Below are positions 33,339 to 42,915 of a stretch of 49,031 bases of DNA, piece after piece. The notes under the pieces were generated by a model that searched no databases, had not been told where the DNA came from, and was given only the letters and a program-made list of their open reading frames with translations. Position numbers and translations under genes: made by a program. Origin of the DNA: Chloroflexota bacterium (GTDB lineage: Bacteria > Chloroflexota > Limnocylindria > P2-11E); assembly GCA_005882765.1 (NCBI GenBank), contig VBDV01000130.1, positions 1 through 49,031 of the forward strand. The letters run 5' to 3'. Positions within the stretch are counted from its first letter, which is position 1; the number at the start of each line of letters is the position of its first letter.

Positions 33339-34835
33339 TCACGGCCGCAGCCACACTGTGCCGAAATATTCGATGCCGCCGTACCCCACGAGCCGCGCCG
33401 TCGTGGCGTTGGACTTGTCCGCGAACAGAAGTGGTACCCGGAGCGCATCGGTGCGGGCGATCTTGGAGACCTGCTTGTAGAGCTCGGCGCGCTTGGTCGG
33501 ATCCGCCTCGGCCCGGGCCTTTCGGACCAGACCCACGATGAGTGACGTCCCGGAGGGGTCATCGAGCCCGTAAAGCGGCCAAAACACGTCATCGGGGTCG
33601 AGTCCGAGGACGGTCGTGTCCAGGCTGAGCGCCGCGCCGGCGTCGCGCAACGCTGCCGGTTCCACCGAGCGGAGCCGCGTGACGATCCCGATCTTGCCCA
33701 GGTCCGCGGCGATCGACTGCGCTATGCGCTGAGGATCGGGGTACGCGGCGGTCGGGACGCTGGGGTACGCGAGGTCCGCGGAGATCGGCGTCGGGATGTG
33801 GCCGTCGGCGAGGGCCTTGCGCGCCGCGTCCGTGTCGAGCGCGGCGAACTCCACAACGCTGTCGTCGTAGCCGAGCGCGCCGGGCGGGACCGCCTGGGTC
33901 GCGGGTCGCGACGTGCCGCCATAGACCGCTGACAGCGCGTTGCGGTTCACTGCCATCGCGACTGCGCGCCGGACCTCCGACCGGTCGAACGGGGCCGCCG
34001 TCGCGTTGACTCCGAGCGATGCGAGGGCCGCATCCTTCCTCGGGCTGACGATGAGGCTCGGGTCGCTGCGCGCGGTGGACGCCTGCGCGATGGGAAGATC
34101 CAGCGCGACCTCGACCCGCCCGGCGCGAAGCTCCGCGAGGCGTGATGTGGGGTCGCGCACCGGCCGCAGGACAAGCCCGTCGAGATACGGGAGCTGTTTG
34201 CCCGCCGCATCACGACCCCAATACGCGTCGTTCCGCCGAAGCGTGAGCGTGCCGTCGAGCGCGAGCGCCCCCGCGGGCGCGGCGAATGGCCCGGTTCCCG
34301 CGGCGCCCCGGGCGATCGCCGTCTGCGGCGCAGCGAGGTGCGCGAGGAACGGACCAAACGGAGCGCGAAGATCGAATCGCACGGTTCTGGGATCGACCGC
34401 CTGCACGCTGAGGATCGCCGCGGGATCGGCGAAGAGCGCCCGGTATGCGGATCCGCGAGTCGTCATTCCGCGTTCGAAGCTCGCCACGACGGCCGCCGCG
34501 TCGAGTGCGTTGCCGTCATGGAACCGGACGCCATCTCGAAGAGCGAACGTCCAGGACGCCCCGTCGTTGGTCATTTGCCATCCCGACGCGAGCGCGGGCG
34601 TGATCCGCGACGTCGCCGGGTCGACTTCAACGAGCGTTTCGAAGATCTGGCGGGTCGCGACGAGCGACGCATCGTCGTTCCACGGGTCGAGCGAGGCCGC
34701 CTCGGCAGCGATGGCGACGCGGAGGGTCCCGCCGGCAATCGCAGGCGTCGGGGAAGGCGTGGCAACGCTCGGGTTGAGCGTGCATCCGCCGAGCACGACA
34801 CAGATGGCCAGGAGCAACACGGCCGAAGAGCGCAT
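33339..34835 (-). CDS. Family-5 solute-binding lipoprotein (peptide type)
   Basis: This is an extracytoplasmic binding protein of the DppA/OppA family, 498 residues from ATG 34835. The lipoprotein signal MRSSAVLLLAICVVLGGC is clear. The body has IFETLVEVDPATSRITPALASGW, SWTFALRDGVRFHDGNALDAA, GAAGTGPFAAPAG and VRRAVAMAVNRNALSAVYGG, all family-typical. It lies 31 bases after the second DppC-like permease gene, the last transporter gene in the island. It may give the second permease pair a different specificity. Confidence 0.93.
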   Translation of the reverse strand: MRSSAVLLLAICVVLGGCTLNPSVATPSPTPAIAGGTLRVAIAAEAASLDPWNDDASLVATRQIFETLVEVDPATSRITPALASGWQMTNDGASWTFALRDGVRFHDGNALDAAAVVASFERGMTTRGSAYRALFADPAAILSVQAVDPRTVRFDLRAPFGPFLAHLAAPQTAIARGAAGTGPFAAPAGALALDGTLTLRRNDAYWGRDAAGKQLPYLDGLVLRPVRDPTSRLAELRAGRVEVALDLPIAQASTARSDPSLIVSPRKDAALASLGVNATAAPFDRSEVRRAVAMAVNRNALSAVYGGTSRPATQAVPPGALGYDDSVVEFAALDTDAARKALADGHIPTPISADLAYPSVPTAAYPDPQRIAQSIAADLGKIGIVTRLRSVEPAALRDAGAALSLDTTVLGLDPDDVFWPLYGLDDPSGTSLIVGLVRKARAEADPTKRAELYKQVSKIARTDALRVPLLFADKSNATTARLVGYGGIEYFGTVWLRP

Positions 34836-34866
34836 CCGGTGAGGGACTAGCTCGGCCGACCGGCCG

Positions 34867-35790
34867 TCAGGACGCCTTGAGCCTCGGGTCGAGAGCATCG
34901 CGGAGACCGTCCCCGATCAGATAGAGACATAGAACGGTGAGGAAGATCATTGCGCCGGGCGCCACCACGAGCCACGGTGCGCGCGTCGCGTAGCTCTGCG
35001 CGTTCGAGAGCATGTTCCCCCAGCTCGGAGTCGGCGGCAGCACTCCGAGGCCAAGGTAGCTGAGCGCCGATTCCGCAAGGATGATCGAGCCGATGTCGAT
35101 CGCGGCGAGAACGAAGATCAACGGCAGGACATTGGGGAGGATGTGCCGCATGAGAATGCGCGGCGTCGCGGCGCCGATCGTCCGCGCCGCTGTGATGAAC
35201 TCGCGCTCGCGCAGCGCGAAGGTCTGGCCCCGGACGAAGTTGGTCACACCGGTCCAGAACAGCACACCGATGATGAGCGTGAGCGTGAGGGCCCCGGGCT
35301 GGAAGAGCGAGGTAATGAGAAGAAGGAGAAAGATGATCGGGATGGAGTTCAGCGTGGTGATGAACCAGGTGATGAGGTCATCGACGGCGCCGCGCATATA
35401 ACCGGCGAGCAGACCGAGGCCGACCCCCAACGTGAGATTCATGAGCGCCGCGACGAAGCCGATGAAGAGGGAGACCTGGCCGCCATACAGGAGGCGCACC
35501 ACCTGGCTGCGGCCGATCTCGTCGGCGCCGAGCATGTATGCCGGTGGATCGAACGTTGGCTTCGCATAGATATGGAGGAGATCTTGCTCCTCAAAGCTCG
35601 TGTGGAACACGTATTGCGCGAACAGGGGCGCCGCGATCGCCGACGCCGCGAGCAGGAGCAGCAAGGCCGCCGCTCCCATCGTGAGGCGATCGCGCCGGAG
35701 GCTGTACCACGCGTTCGTCCAGAGCCCGGCGGACGCACGACGGGACGCCACCGTCGCGGGGACTACATCGGCGCGCGCGACCGTTGCCAT
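34867..35790 (-). CDS. Peptide ABC transporter permease, DppC type
   Basis: An inner-membrane permease of 307 residues with an N-terminal helix (MGAALLLLLAASAIAAPLF), the OppC/DppC entry motif MLGADEIGRSQVVRLLYGGQVSL, about five further helices and the EAA loop REREFITAARTIGAATPRILMRHILPN, ending DGLRDALDPRLKAS. ATG 35790 is 4 bases after the stop of its DppB-type partner. No ATPase genes are attached to this pair; the nearest are the dppD/dppF-like genes at 38685-40867. Confidence 0.94.
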   Translation of the reverse strand: MATVARADVVPATVASRRASAGLWTNAWYSLRRDRLTMGAAALLLLLAASAIAAPLFAQYVFHTSFEEQDLLHIYAKPTFDPPAYMLGADEIGRSQVVRLLYGGQVSLFIGFVAALMNLTLGVGLGLLAGYMRGAVDDLITWFITTLNSIPIIFLLLLITSLFQPGALTLTLIIGVLFWTGVTNFVRGQTFALREREFITAARTIGAATPRILMRHILPNVLPLIFVLAAIDIGSIILAESALSYLGLGVLPPTPSWGNMLSNAQSYATRAPWLVVAPGAMIFLTVLCLYLIGDGLRDALDPRLKAS

Positions 35791-35794
35791 CAGC

Positions 35795-36751
35795 TCAGAC
35801 CTTGATCCGCGGATCCACGCGTGCGTAGGCGAGGTCACGAAGCAAGTAGCTGATCACCAGCATCGTGCTGGCGAACATGACCCCGGCCATGATGAGCGGG
35901 TAGTCCTTGCCACGAACGGCCGCGTATGTGAGCTGGCCGACACCCGGCCAGGTGAAGACCTGCTCGACGATGAGCGCACCACTTACGAGCGCCGCGAGGA
36001 TGCCGCCGAGCGCGGTCACGACCGGGATCAACGCGTTGCGGAGGGCGTGGACGTACACCACCGTGCGCTCGCGGAGCCCCTTGGCACGCGCGGTCCGCAC
36101 GTAGTCCTGCGCGATCACGTCGAGTGTCTCTGTGCGCAGGTAGCGCGAGTAGTTCGCGACGCCCGCCAGCGCGAGCACGAAGGCGGGCAGAAGGATGTGT
36201 TTCAAGCGGTCGGGGATGTCCCAGACGTCCTTGCCGATGGTGAGTAGGCCCTGGCTCGGAAGCCAGTGCAGGTTCACGGCGAAGAGCACGATCAAAAGGA
36301 GTCCGATCCAGAACTGCGGGATCGCATGTCCGACGACGCCGAAGAACCGCACGGCGTTGTCGACCCAACCGCCGCGGTTGAGCGCGGCGATGACCCCGAG
36401 CGGCACACCGATGCCGACCTGCAGCACGAGGGCGAGGACGGCGAGCTGGAGCGTCGCCGGTAGCCGCTCCATGAGGAGAGCGAAGGCCGGCTGGTTGTAC
36501 TGAAGGGACTTCCCGAAGTCGCCGCGGAGCATGTTCATGAGCCAAGTGACGTACTGGATCGGGAGCGGCTGGTCGAGTCCGTAGAAATGCCGGAGCGCGG
36601 CGATGTCCTCTTCGGTGATGTTCGTGGCGCCGAACGTATAGAGGCGTACGGGGTCGCCTGGCGCAAGCCGTGAGATCGCGAAGACAATGACGGAGATACC
36701 GAGCAGCGTGGGAATCGCGTACAGGACGCGCCGGATGATGTATTTGCGCAT
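35795..36751 (-). CDS. Peptide ABC transporter permease, DppB type
   Basis: The 318-residue permease starts MRKYIIRRVLYAIPTLLGISVIVF, the standard DppB opening, followed by LAPGDPVRLY, the YGLDQPLPIQYVTWL motif and FGKSLQY. The C-terminal part has the EAA loop QDYVRTARAKGLRERTVVYV and the ending DLAYARVDPRIKV. It pairs with the DppC-type gene 4 bases downstream. A hairpin separates it from the upstream binding-protein gene. Confidence 0.95.
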   Translation of the reverse strand: MRKYIIRRVLYAIPTLLGISVIVFAISRLAPGDPVRLYTFGATNITEEDIAALRHFYGLDQPLPIQYVTWLMNMLRGDFGKSLQYNQPAFALLMERLPATLQLAVLALVLQVGIGVPLGVIAALNRGGWVDNAVRFFGVVGHAIPQFWIGLLLIVLFAVNLHWLPSQGLLTIGKDVWDIPDRLKHILLPAFVLALAGVANYSRYLRTETLDVIAQDYVRTARAKGLRERTVVYVHALRNALIPVVTALGGILAALVSGALIVEQVFTWPGVGQLTYAAVRGKDYPLIMAGVMFASTMLVISYLLRDLAYARVDPRIKV

Positions 36752-36775
36752 CGCTCCTCGGTGACCTCCGGACCG

Positions 36776-36803
36776 GCGGGGCGCCCCGCTTGGGCGCCCC
36801 GCC
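36776..36803 (-). terminator. Intercistronic hairpin between binding protein and permease genes
   Basis: GGCGG plus GCGCCC pairs with GGGCGC plus CCGCC around a short CGCTT-type loop, an 11-base-pair stem with one bulged C. On the minus strand it lies 25 bases after the binding-protein stop and about 25 before the permease start. Such hairpins commonly protect the upstream message so that binding protein outnumbers permease. Confidence 0.6.
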
Positions 36804-36827
36804 GCGTGCGCGTACGTCAGATCGCCG

Positions 36828-38546
36828 TTATTGCTTGATCCACCACTTCTCGACGTTCCATGTCGCGTCGGGGCTGAAGCTGCCTGGCTCGATGCCCCGG
36901 ATGCGCTTGTCGGTCGCGAGGATCCTGTTCTGGGAGAACCCGAAGTTGTACGGCTGGTCCTCGTTCAGGATCTTGTTCATCTGCGCGTATGCCGTCTTGC
37001 GGACGTCCTGCCCGCAATTTGGACCGCGACCCTGCTCGATGAGCTTGTCGACGTCGGGGTTGTTGTAACCGACGAAGTTGTTGCCTGCCTGCGCCGCGGT
37101 CGCGATGTTGCTCGAGTGCCAGATGCTGAACGGGTCCGGGTCCGTCCCGAGCTGCCAGCCGATGATGATGGTCTCGATCTCGTTGCTGCCGCTCGTGAGC
37201 TTCGGGACGAGCGTCGTGAAGTCCTCGACCTTAGGGTTGATCTTCACGCCGATCTTCTTGTACTGCTCCGCGGCGACCTGGAGGAACGTCTCACGCGTCT
37301 TGTTCCCCTGGTTCGTCACGATGGTCCACCCGAGGGTCTTGCCATCCTTCGCGTAGAAGCCGTCGGAACCCTTGGTGTAACCGGCGTCCTTTATGAGCTG
37401 CTCGGCTTTGGTCGCATCGAAGTTGTATGCCTGGAAGCCCGCCGTGCCTGGCGAAGCCCAGGAAACGGACGGTGTGTGATAGATCTGCTTTTCTCCGTGG
37501 CCGAGAACGACGGATTGGACGACCTGCGACATGTCGAGGCCGTAGGCGAGCGCTTGCCGGACACGCTTGTCTTGCAAGGCCGGGACGTTCGGGTTGTTCA
37601 GGCGCCATCCGATGTAGACGTAGCCGTTGTCCTTCCACTCGTAGAGCTTCAGGTTGTCGGACTTCGATAGGTCGTCGTAGTCGCCCGGCTGGATCGCGCC
37701 GAGTGTGAGCTCGCCGGTCTTCAGCTGTGCCGCCTGGACCGTCGAGTCCGCGACGACTTTCTGAACGAATTCGTCCAGGTACGGCGCGCCGCGCCAGTAA
37801 CCGTCGTTGCGGCTCAGGATGACCTGGTCGCCCTTGCGCCATTCCTTGAACTTGAACGGGCCGCTGACCGCGGTCGGTGCCGCGTTCTCGGGCGCGGTGT
37901 CGATGTTCTTCGACGGGTCATTGTCGACGGTGTACTTGCCAAAGACGTGCGCCGGGATCGGCGCGATGCCAAAGACGTTTATCAGGGCCGGGCAGAATGA
38001 CTTCCCGAACTTGACGGTGAACTTCTTGGGATTCGCCGAGTCGATCGTGATTCCCGATATCGACGTAGCCTTCCCGTCGCGATAGTCATTGAAGCCTTCG
38101 ACGTCATTCCAGCTGCTCTTCTGTGTCGTCAGCTTGCTGCGCGCGACAGCCTTCGCCCGCGCGAGATAGTCCTCGGCGATGATGGGTTTGCCGTCGGACC
38201 AGTTCGCCTTGGCGTCGATCTCCCAGGAGTACGTCAGGTTGTCCGAGCTGACGGTCCACTTCCCCAACCACGGGACGGGATTGCCGGTCTTCGCGTCGAC
38301 GTTCAGCAGGGTGTCGTACATGAGGCTGATGACCTGTGATGAAGTCGCGTCGGTGCTGATCACCGGATTCAGAACTCGTATGTCGCTGAATGAGCCTCGG
38401 ATCACTCGACCGCCGGCGACCGGCGTTTCCTGAGTCGTGGTCGTGCTGCTTGCGCTCGGTCCGCCGCTCGGCGCGCACGCCGTGGCGATGAGGACCGCCG
38501 CGGCCGCGATGCCAAGCAGAGTGCGGTGCGTGCGCTGTTGCGTCAT
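36828..38546 (-). CDS. Family-5 solute-binding lipoprotein (peptide type)
   Basis: The 572-residue DppA/OppA-type binding protein has a lipoprotein signal ending VLIATAC, then a Ser/Thr-rich linker. Family segments are DTLLNVDAKTGNPVPWLGKW, YSWEIDAKANWSDGKPIIAEDY, LDEFVQKVVADSTVQAAQL, WRLNNPNVPALQDKRVRQAL and YGLDMSQVVQSVVLGHGEK. ATG 38546 is chosen over upstream frame because it begins the signal peptide; GAGGGG is close before it. It follows the dppF-like gene after 138 bases, which may hold its own promoter, and precedes the second permease pair. Confidence 0.94.
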   Translation of the reverse strand: MTQQRTHRTLLGIAAAAVLIATACAPSGGPSASSTTTTQETPVAGGRVIRGSFSDIRVLNPVISTDATSSQVISLMYDTLLNVDAKTGNPVPWLGKWTVSSDNLTYSWEIDAKANWSDGKPIIAEDYLARAKAVARSKLTTQKSSWNDVEGFNDYRDGKATSISGITIDSANPKKFTVKFGKSFCPALINVFGIAPIPAHVFGKYTVDNDPSKNIDTAPENAAPTAVSGPFKFKEWRKGDQVILSRNDGYWRGAPYLDEFVQKVVADSTVQAAQLKTGELTLGAIQPGDYDDLSKSDNLKLYEWKDNGYVYIGWRLNNPNVPALQDKRVRQALAYGLDMSQVVQSVVLGHGEKQIYHTPSVSWASPGTAGFQAYNFDATKAEQLIKDAGYTKGSDGFYAKDGKTLGWTIVTNQGNKTRETFLQVAAEQYKKIGVKINPKVEDFTTLVPKLTSGSNEIETIIIGWQLGTDPDPFSIWHSSNIATAAQAGNNFVGYNNPDVDKLIEQGRGPNCGQDVRKTAYAQMNKILNEDQPYNFGFSQNRILATDKRIRGIEPGSFSPDATWNVEKWWIKQ

Positions 38547-38684
38547 GCCCCTCGGTGGCTCCTTTCCCAATGCGAGAATTTCGGCAGTCTAGGCAAAGCC
38601 CACGAAGACAGCCGATCCCGCCTGCTATACCGCCGTACGGCTGAGGACGTTCGGACGATCAGCCACCTTGGTCGCCTGGCCGGT
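38547..38684. other. Intergenic region before second binding-protein gene
   Basis: These 138 bases hold no gene that I can see. The 10-base palindrome GCCGTACGGC (38632-38641) lies about 85 bases before the binding-protein start, and AAGGAG lies close to it. No convincing -35/-10 pair stands out, although the gap is larger than elsewhere in the island and could hold a regulated promoter. Confidence 0.35.
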
Positions 38685-39737
38685 CTAGACGCCCGGAAAG
38701 TGACACGCGGCCCAGTGCCGCGGCTCATGTTCGATGAATTCGGGGTCGACCTCAGAGCAGATCTGTTGCGCCTTCCAGCACCGCGTGTGGAAACGGCAGC
38801 CGGAGGGCGGGTTCACTGGCGAAGGGACGTCGCCGGTCAGGATGATTCGCTTGCGCTTCGATTCGACAGCCGGATCCGGGATGGGGACCGCGGAGAGAAG
38901 AGCCTGGCTATACGGGTGGAGCGGACGTTCGTAGAGATCGACGCGGTCCGCGAGCTCGACGATCTTTCCGAGATACATCACCGCGACGCGGTCGCTGATG
39001 TGCCGCACCACCGAAAGGTCATGCGCGATGAAGAGATAGGTCAGCTTGAAGCGATCCTGGAGCTCCTCGAGCAGGTTGATGACCTGCGCCTGGATCGACA
39101 CGTCCAGCGCCGAGATCGGCTCGTCGCACACGATGAATTCAGGCTCGACGGCGAGGGCACGGGCGATCCCGATGCGCTGGCGCTGGCCACCGGAGAACTC
39201 GTGCGGGTACCGGTTGGTGAAGTACGGGTTGAGGCCCACGACGCGAAGCAGCTCCTGGACGCGCTCCGTTTTCTCTTTGCCGCGTGCAAGGTTATGGACC
39301 TCGAGCGGTTCGCCGATGATGTTGCCGACGGTCATTCGTGGATTCAGCGACGCGTAGGGATCCTGGAAGATCATCTGCATACGGCGGCGCATCTTGCGCA
39401 TGTCCTCGCCGCCAAGCCTGGTGAGCTCGACGCCGTCGAACTTCACCTCGCCGGCCGTCGGCTTGTAGAGCTGGAGGATGGCGCGTCCTGTCGTCGACTT
39501 CCCGCACCCTGACTCGCCGACGAGACCGAGCGTCTCGCTCTTCTCGACGAAGAAGTCGATCCCGTCGACCGCGCGGACGGCCCCAACCTGGCGCTGGAAG
39601 ATGATCCCCTGCGTCAGGGGGAAGTGCATCTTCAATGCTTTGACGTCGAGGAGGTTCTTGCCGCTGTCGATGGTGGCCGTGCTGCGAACCCGGACGTAGT
39701 CCGGATCGGCCGGCTTCGTCGGTGTGTTCAGGGCCAT
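38685..39737 (-). CDS. Peptide ABC transporter ATPase, DppF type
   Basis: The 350-residue ATPase has Walker [11 protein letters not shown]-loop [16 protein letters not shown], signature [14 protein letters not shown], Walker [13 protein letters not shown] and the C-terminal oligopeptide-transporter extension with Cys-rich [15 protein letters not shown]. The opening includes [19 protein letters not shown], typical of DppF/OppF. It starts ATG 39737 with AGAGGTG and follows the DppD-type gene by 11 bases. With it, it likely serves both permease pairs. Confidence 0.95.
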   Translation of the reverse strand: MALNTPTKPADPDYVRVRSTATIDSGKNLLDVKALKMHFPLTQGIIFQRQVGAVRAVDGIDFFVEKSETLGLVGESGCGKSTTGRAILQLYKPTAGEVKFDGVELTRLGGEDMRKMRRRMQMIFQDPYASLNPRMTVGNIIGEPLEVHNLARGKEKTERVQELLRVVGLNPYFTNRYPHEFSGGQRQRIGIARALAVEPEFIVCDEPISALDVSIQAQVINLLEELQDRFKLTYLFIAHDLSVVRHISDRVAVMYLGKIVELADRVDLYERPLHPYSQALLSAVPIPDPAVESKRKRIILTGDVPSPVNPPSGCRFHTRCWKAQQICSEVDPEFIEHEPRHWAACHFPGV

Positions 39738-39748
39738 CTCTGCACCTC

Positions 39749-40867
39749 TTAAATCGCGGTTGGCGGCGGCGGCACGTCGCCGGGCTTGGGCTCGGGCGGA
39801 AGCTGCGCGACTTCTTGCTTGATCTCCTCGATGACGCGGGTGTCACCGACTTCCTTGTGCCAATCCGTGTCGACGAGCCATCCGCCTTGCTGCGTGCCCC
39901 AGCATCGAGCCTCGTGGTCGGGCTTGGAGTTCGGGATGTGCTCGAGCTCCGGTTCCTTCTCGCGGCAGATCTCGCGACGGTACTGGCAGCGCGGCTCGAA
40001 TCGGCAGCCCGGCGGCGGTGCGATCAGGTCGGGCGGGAGGCCCTCGATCGGCACGAGCTTGGCCTTGCGCCGTTCGTCGAGGCGCGGGATGGAACGGAGG
40101 AGACCCCACGTGTACGGCATCTTCGGGTTGGCGAAGAGCTCAGCCGTGTCGGCCTTCTCGACGATCTTGCCGCCGTACATGACGTGGATCCGCTGCGTCA
40201 TGCCGGCGACCACGCCGAGGTCATGCGTGATGAGGATGAACGCGGTCCGGAACTCGCGTGCCAGGTTCTTCAGGAGATCGAGGATCTGCGCCTGGATCGT
40301 CACGTCGAGCGCGGTCGTCGGCTCGTCCGCGAGGATGAGCTTCGGATTGCACGACAGCGCCATCGCGATCATCACGCGCTGACGCATGCCTCCCGAGAAC
40401 TGGTGGGGATAATCGTCCACGCGCTTCTTGGCGCTGGGAATGCCGACGAGGTCGAGGAGCTCGATGGTGCGCTTCCGCGCCTCGCTCTTGTCCATCTTGA
40501 GGTGGAGTTCGAGCGCCTCCGAGATCTGACGGCTGATGGTAAGCACGGGATTGAGGCTCGTCATCGGGTCCTGGAAGATCATCGCGATGTTGTTGCCGCG
40601 GATCCCGCGCACCTCGTCGTCGTCCATCTTGAGAACGTCCGCGCCATCGAACATGATCGAGCCCTTGACGATCTTGCCCGGCGGCACGGGGATGAGACGC
40701 ATGAGCGAGAGCGCGGTCACGGACTTGCCGCAGCCGGACTCACCGACTATCCCGAGCGTTTCGCCCGCCGCGACCTCGAACGTCACACCGTCGACCGCGC
40801 GGACGACGCCGTCGCGCGTGAAGAACTGCGTGTGAAGGTCCGTGACCTCCAGAAGCTGCTGAGCCAC
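39749..40867 (-). CDS. Peptide ABC transporter ATPase, DppD type
   Basis: The 372 residues have Walker [12 protein letters not shown]-loop [16 protein letters not shown], signature [14 protein letters not shown], Walker [13 protein letters not shown] and [15 protein letters not shown], the usual oligopeptide-transporter C-terminus. A further tail of about 35 residues, rich in Glu and Pro ([20 protein letters not shown]), extends beyond the normal end. GTG 40867 is preceded by GGGGAG at good spacing; open frame further upstream lies in the gap and permease gene. Confidence 0.95.
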   Translation of the reverse strand: MAQQLLEVTDLHTQFFTRDGVVRAVDGVTFEVAAGETLGIVGESGCGKSVTALSLMRLIPVPPGKIVKGSIMFDGADVLKMDDDEVRGIRGNNIAMIFQDPMTSLNPVLTISRQISEALELHLKMDKSEARKRTIELLDLVGIPSAKKRVDDYPHQFSGGMRQRVMIAMALSCNPKLILADEPTTALDVTIQAQILDLLKNLAREFRTAFILITHDLGVVAGMTQRIHVMYGGKIVEKADTAELFANPKMPYTWGLLRSIPRLDERRKAKLVPIEGLPPDLIAPPPGCRFEPRCQYRREICREKEPELEHIPNSKPDHEARCWGTQQGGWLVDTDWHKEVGDTRVIEEIKQEVAQLPPEPKPGDVPPPPTAI

Positions 40868-40928
40868 CCGGTCTCCCCCTAGCCCCGCCTGAGTTCCGCG
40901 GAGTCTACCAACGCTCGCCCGATCCCGA

Positions 40929-41888
40929 TCACGTCGACGAACGCGGGTCGAGAGCGTCCCGGAGCCCGTCCCCGACGAACGTGAACGCGAGAAGGAGTAC
41001 AGAAATGCACAGAGCCGGCAGAAGCACCGGCCAGGGCGTTGTCGAGAACACGACAAACCCGTCGGCGATCATCGTGCCGAGGCTCGGCGTCGGTGGTTTG
41101 ATCCCGATGCCGATGAAGGAGAGGGTCGCTTCCGTGAGGAGGGCGCCGGGTATCGCGAACGCGACTGACACGATGACCGGCGCGAGGATGTTCGGGAAAA
41201 TGTGGCGCGTCATGATCCAGATCGGGCTCGCCCCAACGGCACGCGCCGCCTCGACGAACTCCCGGTGCTTGATCGACAGCACCTGTCCGCGCACGAGTCG
41301 CGCCAAGCCAACCCAGTTCACGACCGCGATACCGACGAAGATAACAAGCAGTCCACCCATGACGTCACCCGCGCTAGTGCTGCGGAGCATCGCCACGATG
41401 ATGATGACGAAGAGCAGGTCTGGGAACGCGTAGATAACGTCGGTAAGCCGCATGAGGAAATTGTCCACCCATCCTCCGAGGTAGCCCGCGAGCATTCCGA
41501 CCGACATCCCGATGAAAAAGATGATCGTGACCGGGACGAATCCCACGACGAGACCGATGCGCGACCCGTACATCAGACGGCTCAGCATGTCGCGACCGAG
41601 CGCGTCCGAGCCCAGGAGGAACGCCGGGTCGGTGTATTTGCCTCCGAACGCCTTCGTCCAGATGGGTTCCATCAGCTGTTTCGGAGGATCTTGGGCGATC
41701 GGATCGTATGGAGCGAGCACCCCGGCGAAGACGGCGACAAATGCAGCGAACCCGATCACCGCGAGCCCGACGACTGCGGCTCGATTGCGCAGCAGCCTCC
41801 TCAGGGCGTCGCCCCACAGCGAACGCTGCTTGCGCTCCAGCCTGGATCCGATCGAGCGTCGCTGTTCGGTGGTCAGCGTGGTCGCCAA
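40929..41888 (-). CDS. Peptide ABC transporter permease, DppC type
   Basis: The 319 residues comprise an N-terminal cytoplasmic tail, a first helix (VVGLAVIGFAAFVAVFAGVL), the motif FLLGSDALGRDMLSRLMYGSRIGL, four to five further helices and the EAA loop REFVEAARAVGASPIWIMTRHIFPN, ending GDGLRDALDPR. Start TTG 41888 is preceded by AAGGTGG and lies 3 bases past the partner stop. It completes the first permease pair. Confidence 0.94.
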   Translation of the reverse strand: MATTLTTEQRRSIGSRLERKQRSLWGDALRRLLRNRAAVVGLAVIGFAAFVAVFAGVLAPYDPIAQDPPKQLMEPIWTKAFGGKYTDPAFLLGSDALGRDMLSRLMYGSRIGLVVGFVPVTIIFFIGMSVGMLAGYLGGWVDNFLMRLTDVIYAFPDLLFVIIIVAMLRSTSAGDVMGGLLVIFVGIAVVNWVGLARLVRGQVLSIKHREFVEAARAVGASPIWIMTRHIFPNILAPVIVSVAFAIPGALLTEATLSFIGIGIKPPTPSLGTMIADGFVVFSTTPWPVLLPALCISVLLLAFTFVGDGLRDALDPRSST

Positions 41889-41890
41889 AC

Positions 41891-42811
41891 TCAGGCCACC
41901 TTGATCCGCGGATCGAGCACGCCATACAGGATGTCGACCGTGATATTCGCGATCATGATGAGGAACGCGTAGAGCATCGTTGTCGACATGATCGTCGGGT
42001 AGTCGCGCTGCTCGATGCTGATGACGAAGAGCCGACCAACACCGGGCACGTTGAAGAGTGATTCGATAACGAAGGATCCGGTAATGAGGGCGGCCGTCGC
42101 CGGCCCGATTATCGTGGCGATGGGTATGAGCGCGTTCTTGAGGACGTGGCCCACCACCACGACACGCTCGCTGAGGCCTTTGCCGCGCGCTGTCCGCACG
42201 TAATCTTGTTTGATCGCCTCGAGCATGCTCGCGCGCGTGATCCGAGTGAGGAAGGCGCCCGGGCCGAGCGCCAGCACGACAGTCGGCATGACCTCGTTCT
42301 GCCAGGTCCCCCAGCCAGTGATCGGGAAGAAGCGGAGCGTCACGCCGAAGATGTAGATGAGGAAGATCGCGATCACGAACGACGGGATCGTGGTTCCGAC
42401 GGTCGCGAACATCAGGCTCACGTAATCGGCAGCCGTGTTCTGTTTCAGCGCGCTGATGATGCCGAGGGGGATCGAGAACGCGAGGGCCAGGAGCAGCGCC
42501 TGCACTCCCAGCTGCGCACTGGTCCCGATGCCCTGACCGATGATGTCGGCGACCGGTCGGCCCTTCGTGAAGCTGAGCCCGAGGTCGCCGCGCAGCAGAT
42601 TGCCGATGTACGTCACGAACTGCACGGGGATCGGCTGGTCCACGCCGTAGTAGCGGTTCAGTCGATCGATCGTCGCCTGCGGCAGCGGTTTGTTCTCGTT
42701 CCGATCGAAGGGACTTCCGGGCGTCGCGTGGGCGAGCGTGAAGGTGATGAGCGCGACGAAGAACATTGTCGGGATGATTAGAAGGAGACGCCGGATCACA
42801 TATCTGAGCAC
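41891..42811 (-). CDS. Peptide ABC transporter permease, DppB type
   Basis: The 306 residues begin MLRYVIRRLLLIIPTMFFVALI (DppB-type), with ATPGSPFDRN, YYGVDQPIPVQFVTYI and DLGLSFTKGRP. The EAA loop KQDYVRTARGKGLSERVVVV and the ending DILYGVLDPRIKVA follow. Start is GTG 42811. It follows the first island binding-protein gene, separated by a strong hairpin, and is followed by its DppC-type partner. Confidence 0.95.
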   Translation of the reverse strand: MLRYVIRRLLLIIPTMFFVALITFTLAHATPGSPFDRNENKPLPQATIDRLNRYYGVDQPIPVQFVTYIGNLLRGDLGLSFTKGRPVADIIGQGIGTSAQLGVQALLLALAFSIPLGIISALKQNTAADYVSLMFATVGTTIPSFVIAIFLIYIFGVTLRFFPITGWGTWQNEVMPTVVLALGPGAFLTRITRASMLEAIKQDYVRTARGKGLSERVVVVGHVLKNALIPIATIIGPATAALITGSFVIESLFNVPGVGRLFVISIEQRDYPTIMSTTMLYAFLIMIANITVDILYGVLDPRIKVA

Positions 42812-42864
42812 TGGATCTAGCCGAGTGTATAGCCCGACACATTCGGAGATGACGGCATGAAACA

Positions 42865-42896
42865 GTGAGAGGGCCGGCTCATGCCGGCCCTCTCAC
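42865..42896 (-). terminator. Intercistronic hairpin between binding protein and permease genes
   Basis: A perfect 14-base-pair stem, GTGAGAGGGCCGGC (42865-42878) and GCCGGCCCTCTCAC (42883-42896), with loop TCAT. It lies 19 bases after the binding-protein stop on the minus strand, before the permease gene. It is not followed by a T-run, so partial termination or 3'-end protection of the binding-protein message is likely. Confidence 0.7.
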
Positions 42897-42915
42897 GCGA
42901 TACCGCGAGTCGCTG

